In this document: positions 1-8,481 of the stretch, in pieces | Position numbering within the stretch: position 1 is the first letter of the stretch | Layout: each line of letters begins with the position of its first letter | From: Saprospiraceae bacterium | Lineage (GTDB): Bacteria > Bacteroidota > Bacteroidia > Chitinophagales > Saprospiraceae | Reading direction: 5' to 3' | DNA: 32,449 nucleotides | Assembly (NCBI GenBank): GCA_013002625.1 | Contig: JABDJE010000286.1 | Coordinates: forward strand, 1-32,449 | Position numbers and translations under genes: made by a program | Notes under the pieces: model-generated | Told to the model about the DNA's origin: nothing | Databases searched by the model: none | Seen by the model: the letters and a program-made list of their open reading frames with translations, nothing else

Positions 1-2592
1 GATCTACACTGTGCACCTTATGATACCTTGTTTGATAAGTTTGGTCAGGTATATGCACTACAGGACACATTGTTCAATGACTATGTAGAATTTTGTTGTG
101 AGGATGCGGGCTTAACAGTAGATGTAATCTTACAGGTTACAGATGCAGGTGGCCGTCATAATACTTGTCGCGTTAAAGTTGAAGTACAAGATAAGACACC
201 GTTTAATATAATCTCATGTCCTGAACGCGTCTGGAATTTGGATTGTACACAAGATATTGATACAGCATTCCTGGGTGTTCCAATAATAGAAGACAACTGT
301 GCTTATGCAAGTTTGGATTTTGAAGATGTTGGAGATATAAACATGGCATGCGGTCAGGGACAGGTAATTCGTTCTTGGTTTGTTGAAGTGAATGGGGTTG
401 TCCAGGAACTTGAATCATGCAGACAGACAATTAATGTATCCAATCAGAATGTATTGAGTTACTATGACTTTGACTGGCCAAATCAGGAACGTACAGATGC
501 AACATGTTTCAATTACCATACAGATCTGGGTGATACGGTGAGAATAAATGGAGTACCGGTTACCGAGCTTGATCTATGTGCTCAACTAGCCTATTCATAC
601 AAGGATAGAGTCTTTCAAAACGTTGAAGGTTACTGCCTGAAAATAATCAGAACTTGGACCGTTATTGACTGGTGTACCTACGATCCGAATAATAACCCTG
701 ACCAGGGTATTTGGACAGATACACAAATCATTAAAGTATCAAATGCTGATGGACCAGAATTGAGCAATTGTGCACAGGATACATTGATACAGATACTAGG
801 CAATACTTGTAGCGCTACAGTCTTCCTTGAAGCACCCACGGCTTATGACCAGTGTTTTGATGAATATTTAGCGCCTTTCAAAATAAGATATGAACTGGTC
901 AATACAGATGCTGACACACTTGTGAGCCTTGGGCTGGGTAATTTATTACCAATAGAATTACATAAAGGGAATTACAGAATTACATGGACTGTTGAAAGCG
1001 GTTGTGGGGTGAGCTCATCATGCTCTGCTTCAATTGCAATAGTAGATGCAAAAGCACCTTCTCCATATTGTAAATCAGGCATAACGACGGTTCTCATGCC
1101 TCCAGGAGTTGGAAATGAAGAACCAATGGTTGAAATCTGGGCCAGCGACTTTGATTTGAACAGTACAGACAATTGTTCTGAAGAACTAATCTTCTCATTT
1201 GACCCGAATACTTTTATTCCAAATATGAGTTTCAGCTGTGAAGAATTAGGATTGCAGGGATTGGACGTTTGGGTAATCGATGAAGCGGGCAATAAAGACT
1301 TTTGCCATACTGCAATTATGATCCAGGCCAATGGAGATATTTGTCCTCAGGACACATCCAATATGGGCATGGCTGTTGGTGGAGATATACTTACGCTGCA
1401 AAATGATAAACTTGAAAATGTCGAGGTAAGTCTTGAAAACATGGTCCAATATAATATGGATTATAAAATGACAGACCAGGATGGACATTTTGAATTTAGA
1501 GCACTCAGAGGCAACGAAGATTATAGAGTACGGGCCAAAAAAGATGATGATCATTTAAATGGAGTGTCTACATTGGATCTTATCATGATTCAGAGACATA
1601 TTCTTGGAGTGGAATCTTTGGACTCACCGTATAAATTAATGGCTGCAGATATCAATTATAATCAGGATATCAGTGCTATTGATTTAATTGAATTGCGCAA
1701 ATTAATTTTGGGTGTTTACAATGAACTGCCTGATAATGACGCATGGAGATTTATCGATAAAGATCAGACTTTCGTTGATGCTTTAAATCCATGGCCATTT
1801 AAGGAAAATATCGATGTAAACAATCTGGCAGCACCAATGATGGAGAATGATTTCATCGCAGTAAAAATTGGTGATGTAAATGGTTCTGTTCAGATGCATA
1901 ACACATCTAATAACACGATAGAATCAAGAGCGGCAAAAAGCGCAGAGTTATCCTATGATATTCTGGAAATCCGACCAAATGCGGAATACCTTGTTCCATT
2001 CTATATTTCGAATATGGAAGAAATGCTGGGACTTCAATTGGAGTTGGCTTTCAATACAGAAGAATATGAGATTATTGGCATCGAAGCGGGAAAGCTTGAT
2101 ATCAGTGATATTAATATCAATTCTTCCGAAGAGACCCTGCGCATAAGCTGGCATACAACAGAACCGGTTATTCTTAATAACGAAGAAGCTATTTTTTACC
2201 TTACGGTTAAAAGCGATCAAAGACTGAGTGTAGGAACCTTTACGGTAAATAATGGATTCCTGAATTCAGAGGTATATGATAGCCAATATGATATCTATAC
2301 GCTTGATCTAAATGAGCAGAACTTAGATGTCAATAATAGATTACATCAGAATATTCCAAACCCATTCAGCGCATCAACTGAAATAGAATTTGATTTGGCC
2401 TGGGATATGGAGGTCACAATAAATATTGTAGACGCGAGAGGGCAATTGGTCAGATCATACAATGGATGGTATAATAAAGGTCGAAATGCAATTACCGTGA
2501 GCAGCAATGATTTGAATGGCAATGGTATTTATTATTTCAATCTTGAATCTGATGCATTCTCAGCAACCAAGAAAATGATTTTAATAGAATAG
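1..2592 (+). CDS. Giant Cys-rich surface protein, 3' part (5' truncated by window edge): HYR/Ig-like modules, dockerin-like domain, cohesin-like domain, T9SS type A sorting domain
   Basis: Frame 1 is open from base 1 (DLHCAPYDTLFDKFGQ...), so the listed Met at 28 is internal. Contains KIIRTWTVIDWC, the dockerin-like LNGVSTLDLIMIQRHILG...ADINYNQDISAIDLIELRKLILG, and C-terminal HQNIPNPFSASTEIEF...KKMILIE typical of T9SS type A CTDs. Confidence 0.88.
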   Translation, partial: DLHCAPYDTLFDKFGQVYALQDTLFNDYVEFCCEDAGLTVDVILQVTDAGGRHNTCRVKVEVQDKTPFNIISCPERVWNLDCTQDIDTAFLGVPIIEDNCAYASLDFEDVGDINMACGQGQVIRSWFVEVNGVVQELESCRQTINVSNQNVLSYYDFDWPNQERTDATCFNYHTDLGDTVRINGVPVTELDLCAQLAYSYKDRVFQNVEGYCLKIIRTWTVIDWCTYDPNNNPDQGIWTDTQIIKVSNADGPELSNCAQDTLIQILGNTCSATVFLEAPTAYDQCFDEYLAPFKIRYELVNTDADTLVSLGLGNLLPIELHKGNYRITWTVESGCGVSSSCSASIAIVDAKAPSPYCKSGITTVLMPPGVGNEEPMVEIWASDFDLNSTDNCSEELIFSFDPNTFIPNMSFSCEELGLQGLDVWVIDEAGNKDFCHTAIMIQANGDICPQDTSNMGMAVGGDILTLQNDKLENVEVSLENMVQYNMDYKMTDQDGHFEFRALRGNEDYRVRAKKDDDHLNGVSTLDLIMIQRHILGVESLDSPYKLMAADINYNQDISAIDLIELRKLILGVYNELPDNDAWRFIDKDQTFVDALNPWPFKENIDVNNLAAPMMENDFIAVKIGDVNGSVQMHNTSNNTIESRAAKSAELSYDILEIRPNAEYLVPFYISNMEEMLGLQLELAFNTEEYEIIGIEAGKLDISDININSSEETLRISWHTTEPVILNNEEAIFYLTVKSDQRLSVGTFTVNNGFLNSEVYDSQYDIYTLDLNEQNLDVNNRLHQNIPNPFSASTEIEFDLAWDMEVTINIVDARGQLVRSYNGWYNKGRNAITVSSNDLNGNGIYYFNLESDAFSATKKMILIE
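1543..1758 (+). other. Dockerin-like domain (72 aa, two F-hand-like repeats)
   Basis: DDDHLNGVSTLDLIMIQRHILGVESLDSPYKLMAADINYNQDISAIDLIELRKLILGVYNELPDNDAWRFID; the second loop D-x-N-x-N-x6-D fits a dockerin calcium loop. Confidence 0.75.
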
Positions 2593-2632
2593 TAAGTTCA
2601 AACTTTTGTTAATCAACTTTACCTTAAAGAGA

Positions 2633-2664
2633 CTCTCATCTGAACTCAGGTGAGAGCTCTTTTC
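2633..2664 (+). terminator. Probable intrinsic terminator
   Basis: CTCTCATCTGA-AC-TCAGGTGAGAG hairpin (one G:T wobble) followed by CTCTTTTC. Confidence 0.55.
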
Positions 2665-2794
2665 ACATACATGCCTTTTTGTTCGTTAATAAAATGGTTT
2701 GATTTTTGGTCTATAGTTTCGATATAATTGTTTTTATATCAGTCATTATGACTAAGATATTTATAACTTTACGTCTTATTTCAAAATCCTGAAC

Positions 2795-5700
2795 ATGCTA
2801 AAACGCCTTAGTATATTGTTTATAATGCTTTTAATGGCTACTGCCAGTTATCAGCAAACCCCATTAAGTTTTACTTTTTCTTCAGATGATACACCAACAC
2901 CTGGACAGACATATGATGTAGATGTTCGTGTTTCTGATTTTGACGATTTATTAAGTAATCAATATTTTATCTTTTGGGATTCACTTGTATTAGAAATTGA
3001 TACGCTGCCCTTTGTGACGATGGATATTCCGAACTATGCAGCATCCATGTCAATTCCTTCTCAGACCCAGTCCATGACCAAAGGAATGGTTAATGTGGCC
3101 TGGTTTACCGGTGATGGATTACCTAAGAGTTTGCCAGATGACCACCTCTTATTTACAATGAGGTTTAATGTTGTGGGATCCGATTGTGATTCAACAGCCA
3201 TTACACTTGGAGCAACAGATGATTTAGAGGTAGAGATCCTGGATGAAAATTTAAATAATATAGGTGCAGACTTCAATCCATTGCCTGTTCCGATTCCCGG
3301 TACCGATTGTGGTGGCGGCGGAGGCGGCAACATGATGGATGGTGTCGGATTGATCTTCGATGATGAAATGGTTTCACCTGGTGGGAATATATGTATTCCG
3401 ATGACGGTTGAAAATTTCGATACCATCGAGACTTTTCAAGGCAGTGTGATGTGGGACCCGGATGTATTAACTTATACTGGCGTTCAGAATTTCGGCTTAC
3501 CGGGATTGACGCAAGGATTATTTGGTACTGGTGATGTGGACAATGGCGTGATTACCTTTTTATGGTTTGATCAGACAGGTGTTACACCTCAAACTTTACC
3601 AGATGGCTCAGTTGTATTCGAAATATGTTTTGATGCTGTGGGTAGTCTAGGTGAAAGTTCTGTTGTGAAAGCATTTGATGGTCCAACTGATGTACAGGCT
3701 TCCAGTCCAGCTCCGATTGGATTAAGAGAAACATTCATAGTTGAAGGATCTATTACCATCGCACAGGATATGGGCGATTTGTTCGGCTTAGAAGCTGCTG
3801 ATGTTTCAGGCGCTCCAAACGGCAGTGTTTGTGTCGATGTAACATCCAATAACTTTACAAATATTTCAGCAATACAACTTAATATGCAGTGGGATTCAAC
3901 CATCCTGTCGTATACCGGAGTTGATAATTTAAATAACGATTTACAGATATTTTCAAACTTCTTTAATCAGACAGCTACCAATGAATTGGTATTCAGCTGG
4001 AGTTCACCCTCTACACAGGGTGTGGACCAACCAGATGGAACTCTAATATATTCTGTGTGCTTCGACATTATTGGAGATTGTGATGATGTTTCATTTTTCA
4101 ATTTTGTGGACAGCGGGGTTCCAATCGAGATTATCGATGGAAACACGAATTCTATACCATTTAATATGATCGATGGCGAAGTGACTGTAGCATGCGGGCT
4201 TACCTGTGATCAAATAAATGCTACTGATCCTAGATGTACCGGAGATTCAAATGGTGCGATAAGTGTCTCGATTATGGGTGGTGTCCCTGATTATTCATGC
4301 GAATGGTTGAAAGATGGCATTACCGTATCTGTTGGAAATGCAAATGGCAACACCTGTATTCTTGCAGGCCAAACTGCGGGTACTTATGAATTGATCGTAA
4401 CAGATGCTGCTTCGAATACAACCTCATGTATAATTGTACTTTCAGATCCATCTCCACCGTCGCTGGTTGAAACGGTTACTGGAGCAAATTGCCCTACCGA
4501 TGATGGAGCTATTGCATTTATCACATTAGGAGGTACTGGAAATATCACTGTGACCTGGTCTCCGGATATTGGAAATGGTGAAAACCTTGCAGCCGGTACT
4601 TATGATTATATACTGGAGGATGACAACGGTTGTACTAATTCTGGTTCAGTTGAGGTGCCTTGTATGAATGAAGAAGTTCCTGTTGAAGTGATCAATGCTA
4701 CCGAATGTGATCCGTGTGGTGCATTAGCTATAATGTGTGATGGTACAATATCAATTGATCCGCCTGTTTTGGACTTAACCTGTGTTCCTGCCGGAACATA
4801 TACGATTACGTGTACAGACGGAAATAGTACTGCACAGTCTACCATAACCGTAGGGACAGATCCTGCGGACCCAATCGATGCTTCAGATATTCAGACTACG
4901 GATGCGGTGTGCAACGGCGCCAATGGTTCTGCAAGCTTTAATATTACAGGGGGTTGTGGTGAATTGACAATAGAAGCAGGCCTCTTAGGAGGTACTTTCG
5001 ATAATATAGAAAATATAAGTTCTTATGCGCCTGGAGATTGGGGCGTGTTGGTTACAGATGAAAATGGAACGACCGAAACGACAAGCTTTACGATAGGTCT
5101 TGTTGGCAGCGAACCTTTGCAAGTAACAATAGATCAAGTTAATAATGCTGATTGTGATAACAACGGTAGTATAGAATTTACAATTGATGGAGGGTGCAAT
5201 GCAGTTGCAGTCGTTACGGGTGCTTCTGGCGAAGTTGATCCTAATAATTTGCCACCAGGTGATTACATGTTGATGGTATCAGATGATGTTGGATCGGTAC
5301 AATCTGCCAATTTCACTATTAATGATGATTCTAATACAACCCCATTGCAAGTTTCTGTAAGCAATCTGGAAGCAGCACCTTGTGCTGACGATGCAGGCTC
5401 TGCTGATATTGCGGCAACAGGTGGATGTGACCCGGTTAATTGTATTTCATTGACAAGGGATGGGTCTGAAGTGGGTTGTAGTGCAATGCTTACACCTGGA
5501 AGTTATGTTATTACATACGAGGACAACAGAGGAAATACAGCAACTGCTTCATTTATAATCGATGGTCCTGATCCAATTGTAATCACTGAAGTGAGTAATA
5601 TGGACGGAAATGTGGATATCGATGTAGATGGAGGAGATGGCGATTATAACTATATGTGGATTTATCCTGACGGGACAACTACTTCCAACGATGAAGACCT

Positions 5701-6592
5701 TAGTGGCTTAACACAAGGAGGCACATACGCTCTGAATGTTTCTGATGGAAATGGCTGTACGGCAACTATAAATATTTTTGTAAATATTGAAGGAAGCTTG
5801 TTACCTATGGTTTCTGTAGTATCCGATTTTGATGGTTTCGGAACACCCTGTGCGGCTACATCTATTCCATGTGAAGGAGAAGGGGTTATCGACGGTTCAA
5901 TTACTGGAGGAACTGCACCTTATACTATAACGCTTGACGATGGTTCTAACCAGACTGAATATTCCAGTTTACCAATTACAGGCGTTTGTGCAGGTACTTA
6001 TACTGTGATCGTTGTAGATGCAGACGGGGCGATGAGTCAGGTACCTAATATTGAGGTTACAAGTCCTGAACCGATTACTATTACAGAAGATGAAGTGGAT
6101 TGTGCTGACTCAGGGTCTGCCAATGGTGCTATTTTCACCATGGTTGAAGGCGGTGTTGGCGGTTATGTGTACGAATGGTCTCCAAATGGACCTGATGGTT
6201 CTGACAATCCAAATGTAAATGTGGGCATGTATATTCTTGAAGTTACGGATGACAACGGATGTACTGCCGAAATGCTATTTGAAGTAAGAGATTGTGCCGC
6301 ACCGGGTACGCCTTGTTTCCAGGGTATATCGGTTATAACTCCTAATAGCGATAACATCAATGATGAGTTCATTATTACTTGTGTGAGTGATAATCCAAAT
6401 ACATTGAGGGTTTTTGACAGGTGGGGTAGGACAGTATTTGAAGAAACAAATTACAGCAACGACTGGGAAGGGAATGATCTTGATGGAGAAGCTCTACCAG
6501 AAGGCGCTTATTATTGGGTACTTGAAGTGCTTTTTGATAACGGCGATAGCCGCATAATGAAAGGTACGGTAACCCTTTTGAGAAATGATTAA
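2795..6592 (+). CDS. Secreted protein with three tandem cohesin-like domains, SprB-like repeats and a T9SS type B (gliding motility-associated, CHU_C-like) C-terminal domain
   Basis: Signal peptide MLKRLSILFIMLLMATASYQ; three repeats of the type ...VDVRVSDFDDLLSNQYFIFWD...VAWFTGDG..LPD.HLLFTMRFNVVG; SprB-like 'C.G.SNGAISVSIMGGVPDYSCEW'; C-term ITPNSDNINDEFIITC...LRVFDRWGRTVFEETNYSNDWEGNDLDGEALPEGAYYWVLEV...KGTVTLLR. Confidence 0.88.
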   Translation: MLKRLSILFIMLLMATASYQQTPLSFTFSSDDTPTPGQTYDVDVRVSDFDDLLSNQYFIFWDSLVLEIDTLPFVTMDIPNYAASMSIPSQTQSMTKGMVNVAWFTGDGLPKSLPDDHLLFTMRFNVVGSDCDSTAITLGATDDLEVEILDENLNNIGADFNPLPVPIPGTDCGGGGGGNMMDGVGLIFDDEMVSPGGNICIPMTVENFDTIETFQGSVMWDPDVLTYTGVQNFGLPGLTQGLFGTGDVDNGVITFLWFDQTGVTPQTLPDGSVVFEICFDAVGSLGESSVVKAFDGPTDVQASSPAPIGLRETFIVEGSITIAQDMGDLFGLEAADVSGAPNGSVCVDVTSNNFTNISAIQLNMQWDSTILSYTGVDNLNNDLQIFSNFFNQTATNELVFSWSSPSTQGVDQPDGTLIYSVCFDIIGDCDDVSFFNFVDSGVPIEIIDGNTNSIPFNMIDGEVTVACGLTCDQINATDPRCTGDSNGAISVSIMGGVPDYSCEWLKDGITVSVGNANGNTCILAGQTAGTYELIVTDAASNTTSCIIVLSDPSPPSLVETVTGANCPTDDGAIAFITLGGTGNITVTWSPDIGNGENLAAGTYDYILEDDNGCTNSGSVEVPCMNEEVPVEVINATECDPCGALAIMCDGTISIDPPVLDLTCVPAGTYTITCTDGNSTAQSTITVGTDPADPIDASDIQTTDAVCNGANGSASFNITGGCGELTIEAGLLGGTFDNIENISSYAPGDWGVLVTDENGTTETTSFTIGLVGSEPLQVTIDQVNNADCDNNGSIEFTIDGGCNAVAVVTGASGEVDPNNLPPGDYMLMVSDDVGSVQSANFTINDDSNTTPLQVSVSNLEAAPCADDAGSADIAATGGCDPVNCISLTRDGSEVGCSAMLTPGSYVITYEDNRGNTATASFIIDGPDPIVITEVSNMDGNVDIDVDGGDGDYNYMWIYPDGTTTSNDEDLSGLTQGGTYALNVSDGNGCTATINIFVNIEGSLLPMVSVVSDFDGFGTPCAATSIPCEGEGVIDGSITGGTAPYTITLDDGSNQTEYSSLPITGVCAGTYTVIVVDADGAMSQVPNIEVTSPEPITITEDEVDCADSGSANGAIFTMVEGGVGGYVYEWSPNGPDGSDNPNVNVGMYILEVTDDNGCTAEMLFEVRDCAAPGTPCFQGISVITPNSDNINDEFIITCVSDNPNTLRVFDRWGRTVFEETNYSNDWEGNDLDGEALPEGAYYWVLEVLFDNGDSRIMKGTVTLLRND
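2864..4194 (+). other. Three tandem cohesin-like domains (approx. 2864-3290, 3343-3768, 3772-4194), the first two joined by a Gly-rich linker
   Basis: Repeated pattern: hydrophobic strand, G/E-VCIxVxxxNFxxIxxxQxxxxWDxxxLxYTGVxNF..., VxFxWxxxxxxxQxLPDGxxxFxxCFDxxG. Confidence 0.65.
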
Positions 6593-6629
6593 TCTACCGA
6601 TTTTTAAAATAAACAGCAGCAATAATAAT

Positions 6630-7565
6630 ATGAGACATATATTCTGCGCTTTCCTGGCTTTCTTGTTTGTAGGTAGTTTGACTGCCCAAGAAAGATATTT
6701 CGATGAAAGATACATATCTAGCCTTTCTTTCCTTAACCCTGTGCTGGTTAACCCAGGCGCAACGGCTAAGGACGGAGAACATAGATTGTTATTAAATTAT
6801 AAAAATACCTGGTCATCCTTTGAAGGTTCACCACAGAGTGTGATTTTAAGTTATGATGGTCCAGTTGCTGATAGACTTGGATTCGGAGCTCAATTGATTT
6901 CGGATTCAAATGGTGACTTGAGAATGACAAAGGCTCAGGGACAAGTATCTTATACAATCGACGCCCCGGTCAATGTGATTGGTTTTGGTATCGGAGCTGA
7001 ATATATCAACCATTCACTATCAGCCGATGCGCTCAATAACACAATTATTGACAGAGATGATCCAATTGTAAATGATAGATTGGCAGGTGCCAGTTTCTTT
7101 GATGTGTCATTTGGTATATATGGTGTATATGATGGTAAATTAAGTTATGGTATTTCATTCCCTTCTTTGGTGAGTACCAGAATTGAGGATACCAATACAG
7201 AAAGCGACAGAGAGATAGGCTATATATTCAATCTGGGATATATCTTCGATAAATCAGATGTGGTATTTGAGCCATCAATCATGGTTAAAAAATTAAATCA
7301 AGTTCCATTCCATGCAGATATCAATTTATTGGGAAGATTTTTAGATGACAAATTGAGGGGAGGAATTACTTATACAGTAGGAGCGGATGAAAAGATTGGT
7401 TTCCTTGTAGGAACTATAATTGGAAACTTGAATTTCACATATGCATATAATGCGAGTAGGCATGAATTCCAGACCTATAACAATGGGTCTCATGAGTTAT
7501 CCGTATTATTTCAAATTGGAAAGAAAAAAGACGATACTTCAATGAATACGGGAGCGGGTAATTAA
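6630..7565 (+). CDS. Type IX secretion system membrane protein, PorP/SprF family
   Basis: MRHIFCAFLAFLFVGSLTAQERYFDERYISSLSFLNPVLVNPGATA..., beta-barrel-like C-term, directly follows the type B CTD gene. ORF track starts at 6585, but Met16 at 6630 begins a proper signal peptide. Confidence 0.88.
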   Translation: MRHIFCAFLAFLFVGSLTAQERYFDERYISSLSFLNPVLVNPGATAKDGEHRLLLNYKNTWSSFEGSPQSVILSYDGPVADRLGFGAQLISDSNGDLRMTKAQGQVSYTIDAPVNVIGFGIGAEYINHSLSADALNNTIIDRDDPIVNDRLAGASFFDVSFGIYGVYDGKLSYGISFPSLVSTRIEDTNTESDREIGYIFNLGYIFDKSDVVFEPSIMVKKLNQVPFHADINLLGRFLDDKLRGGITYTVGADEKIGFLVGTIIGNLNFTYAYNASRHEFQTYNNGSHELSVLFQIGKKKDDTSMNTGAGN

Positions 7566-7690
7566 ACTAGGAAGTAGTTATTGCTGATCCATCGAAATTG
7601 AAGTAAAAAAACAAGTATAAAATAGTTTAGAAGATTGCAGGCGTTCAGAGCGAAAAACATACATATTAAAATATTTCTATATATGAAATA

Positions 7691-7736
7691 TACCAGTGTG
7701 TCGGTACTAAAACCCTGAATTGAAAAACTATCTTTG
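7691..7736 (+). promoter_or_regulatory. Putative promoter: TACC-N8-GGTA inverted repeat plus -7 box TATCTTTG
   Basis: TACCAGTGTGTCGGTA at 7691-7706, TATCTTTG at 7729-7736; same 38-bp spacing as at 17964/18002. Confidence 0.55.
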
Positions 7737-7941
7737 TACAGATAAAAGGTATGCTAAGGCATGCCTGTACTAAGCGTATTAATAGAAATTGGAGAGTTCT
7801 TGACTCAAGACGAAATCAACACATCAAGATTTTCTCCGCTATAAGTATGAACTAAGCAAAAAACTGGACAGTGGCAGTAATGTCATCGTCTACGATTTTA
7901 TAGTATTATTTGATTATTAAAAATTAATAAAACTCAATCTC

Positions 7942-8427
7942 ATGAAAAAGGCGTATAACGTTTATTCAATTTTTGAGAAACTCAATGTAGCTGCGGGTGT
8001 GAAAGCGTTCTCAGTTTTGTTGATGTTTTCTATTTGCTTCTTGGGGTTAAGCGCTGATGTGTCTGCACAGTCGTTTAATTCTGACCCGAACGCAGTAGCA
8101 GTTGACCACACTGTAATAAAGAACACAGTGGTTAACGAAGATAAAAATGCTGCAATTCAAGTTATTAAGGCTGAAATGTCAATTCTTCAGGATCAGGTTT
8201 TGCAAGTGCAAAATTCTGCAAGAGAAGAGGTTGTACATGGAGCTAAAATGCATTTCTTAACAAGATTAGGTACTGAGCTGAAAGGTGGAACCGACGTAGT
8301 GAATTCACTTATGTCTGCACACACCAGTTTGGCTACTTATGCTGAGCCATTCAATAACAATCCTCCAACGGCAGGATTTATTGATGTTGAGGGTATTGTT
8401 GAGTTATACGCAGCTAAGTTGCAATAA
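7942..8427 (+). CDS. Hypothetical small secreted protein (161 aa)
   Basis: ORF with hydrophobic N-terminal segment ending ADVSAQS; 54 bp upstream of the 2361-aa gene, same strand. No recognised family. Confidence 0.75.
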   Translation: MKKAYNVYSIFEKLNVAAGVKAFSVLLMFSICFLGLSADVSAQSFNSDPNAVAVDHTVIKNTVVNEDKNAAIQVIKAEMSILQDQVLQVQNSAREEVVHGAKMHFLTRLGTELKGGTDVVNSLMSAHTSLATYAEPFNNNPPTAGFIDVEGIVELYAAKLQ

Positions 8428-8481
8428 TCTTTAACCCACATATATTTTTTTGAAAATTCGATTATAACAAAACTCAATCTT

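Noticed and set aside
203-430. Short antisense ORFs throughout the giant genes (e.g. 203-430, 972-1331, 3061-3426, 13551-13868, 31350-31682)
   Set aside because: They lie opposite well-supported domain-bearing frames, have low-complexity or compositional-shadow sequence and no recognisable motifs.
28-2592. Met at 28 as the true start of the first protein
   Set aside because: Frame is open to base 1 and no signal peptide follows Met28; it is a truncated gene.
3307-3330. GGC-rich microrepeat as a mobile or regulatory repeat
   Set aside because: Explained as a coding poly-Gly linker at a domain boundary.
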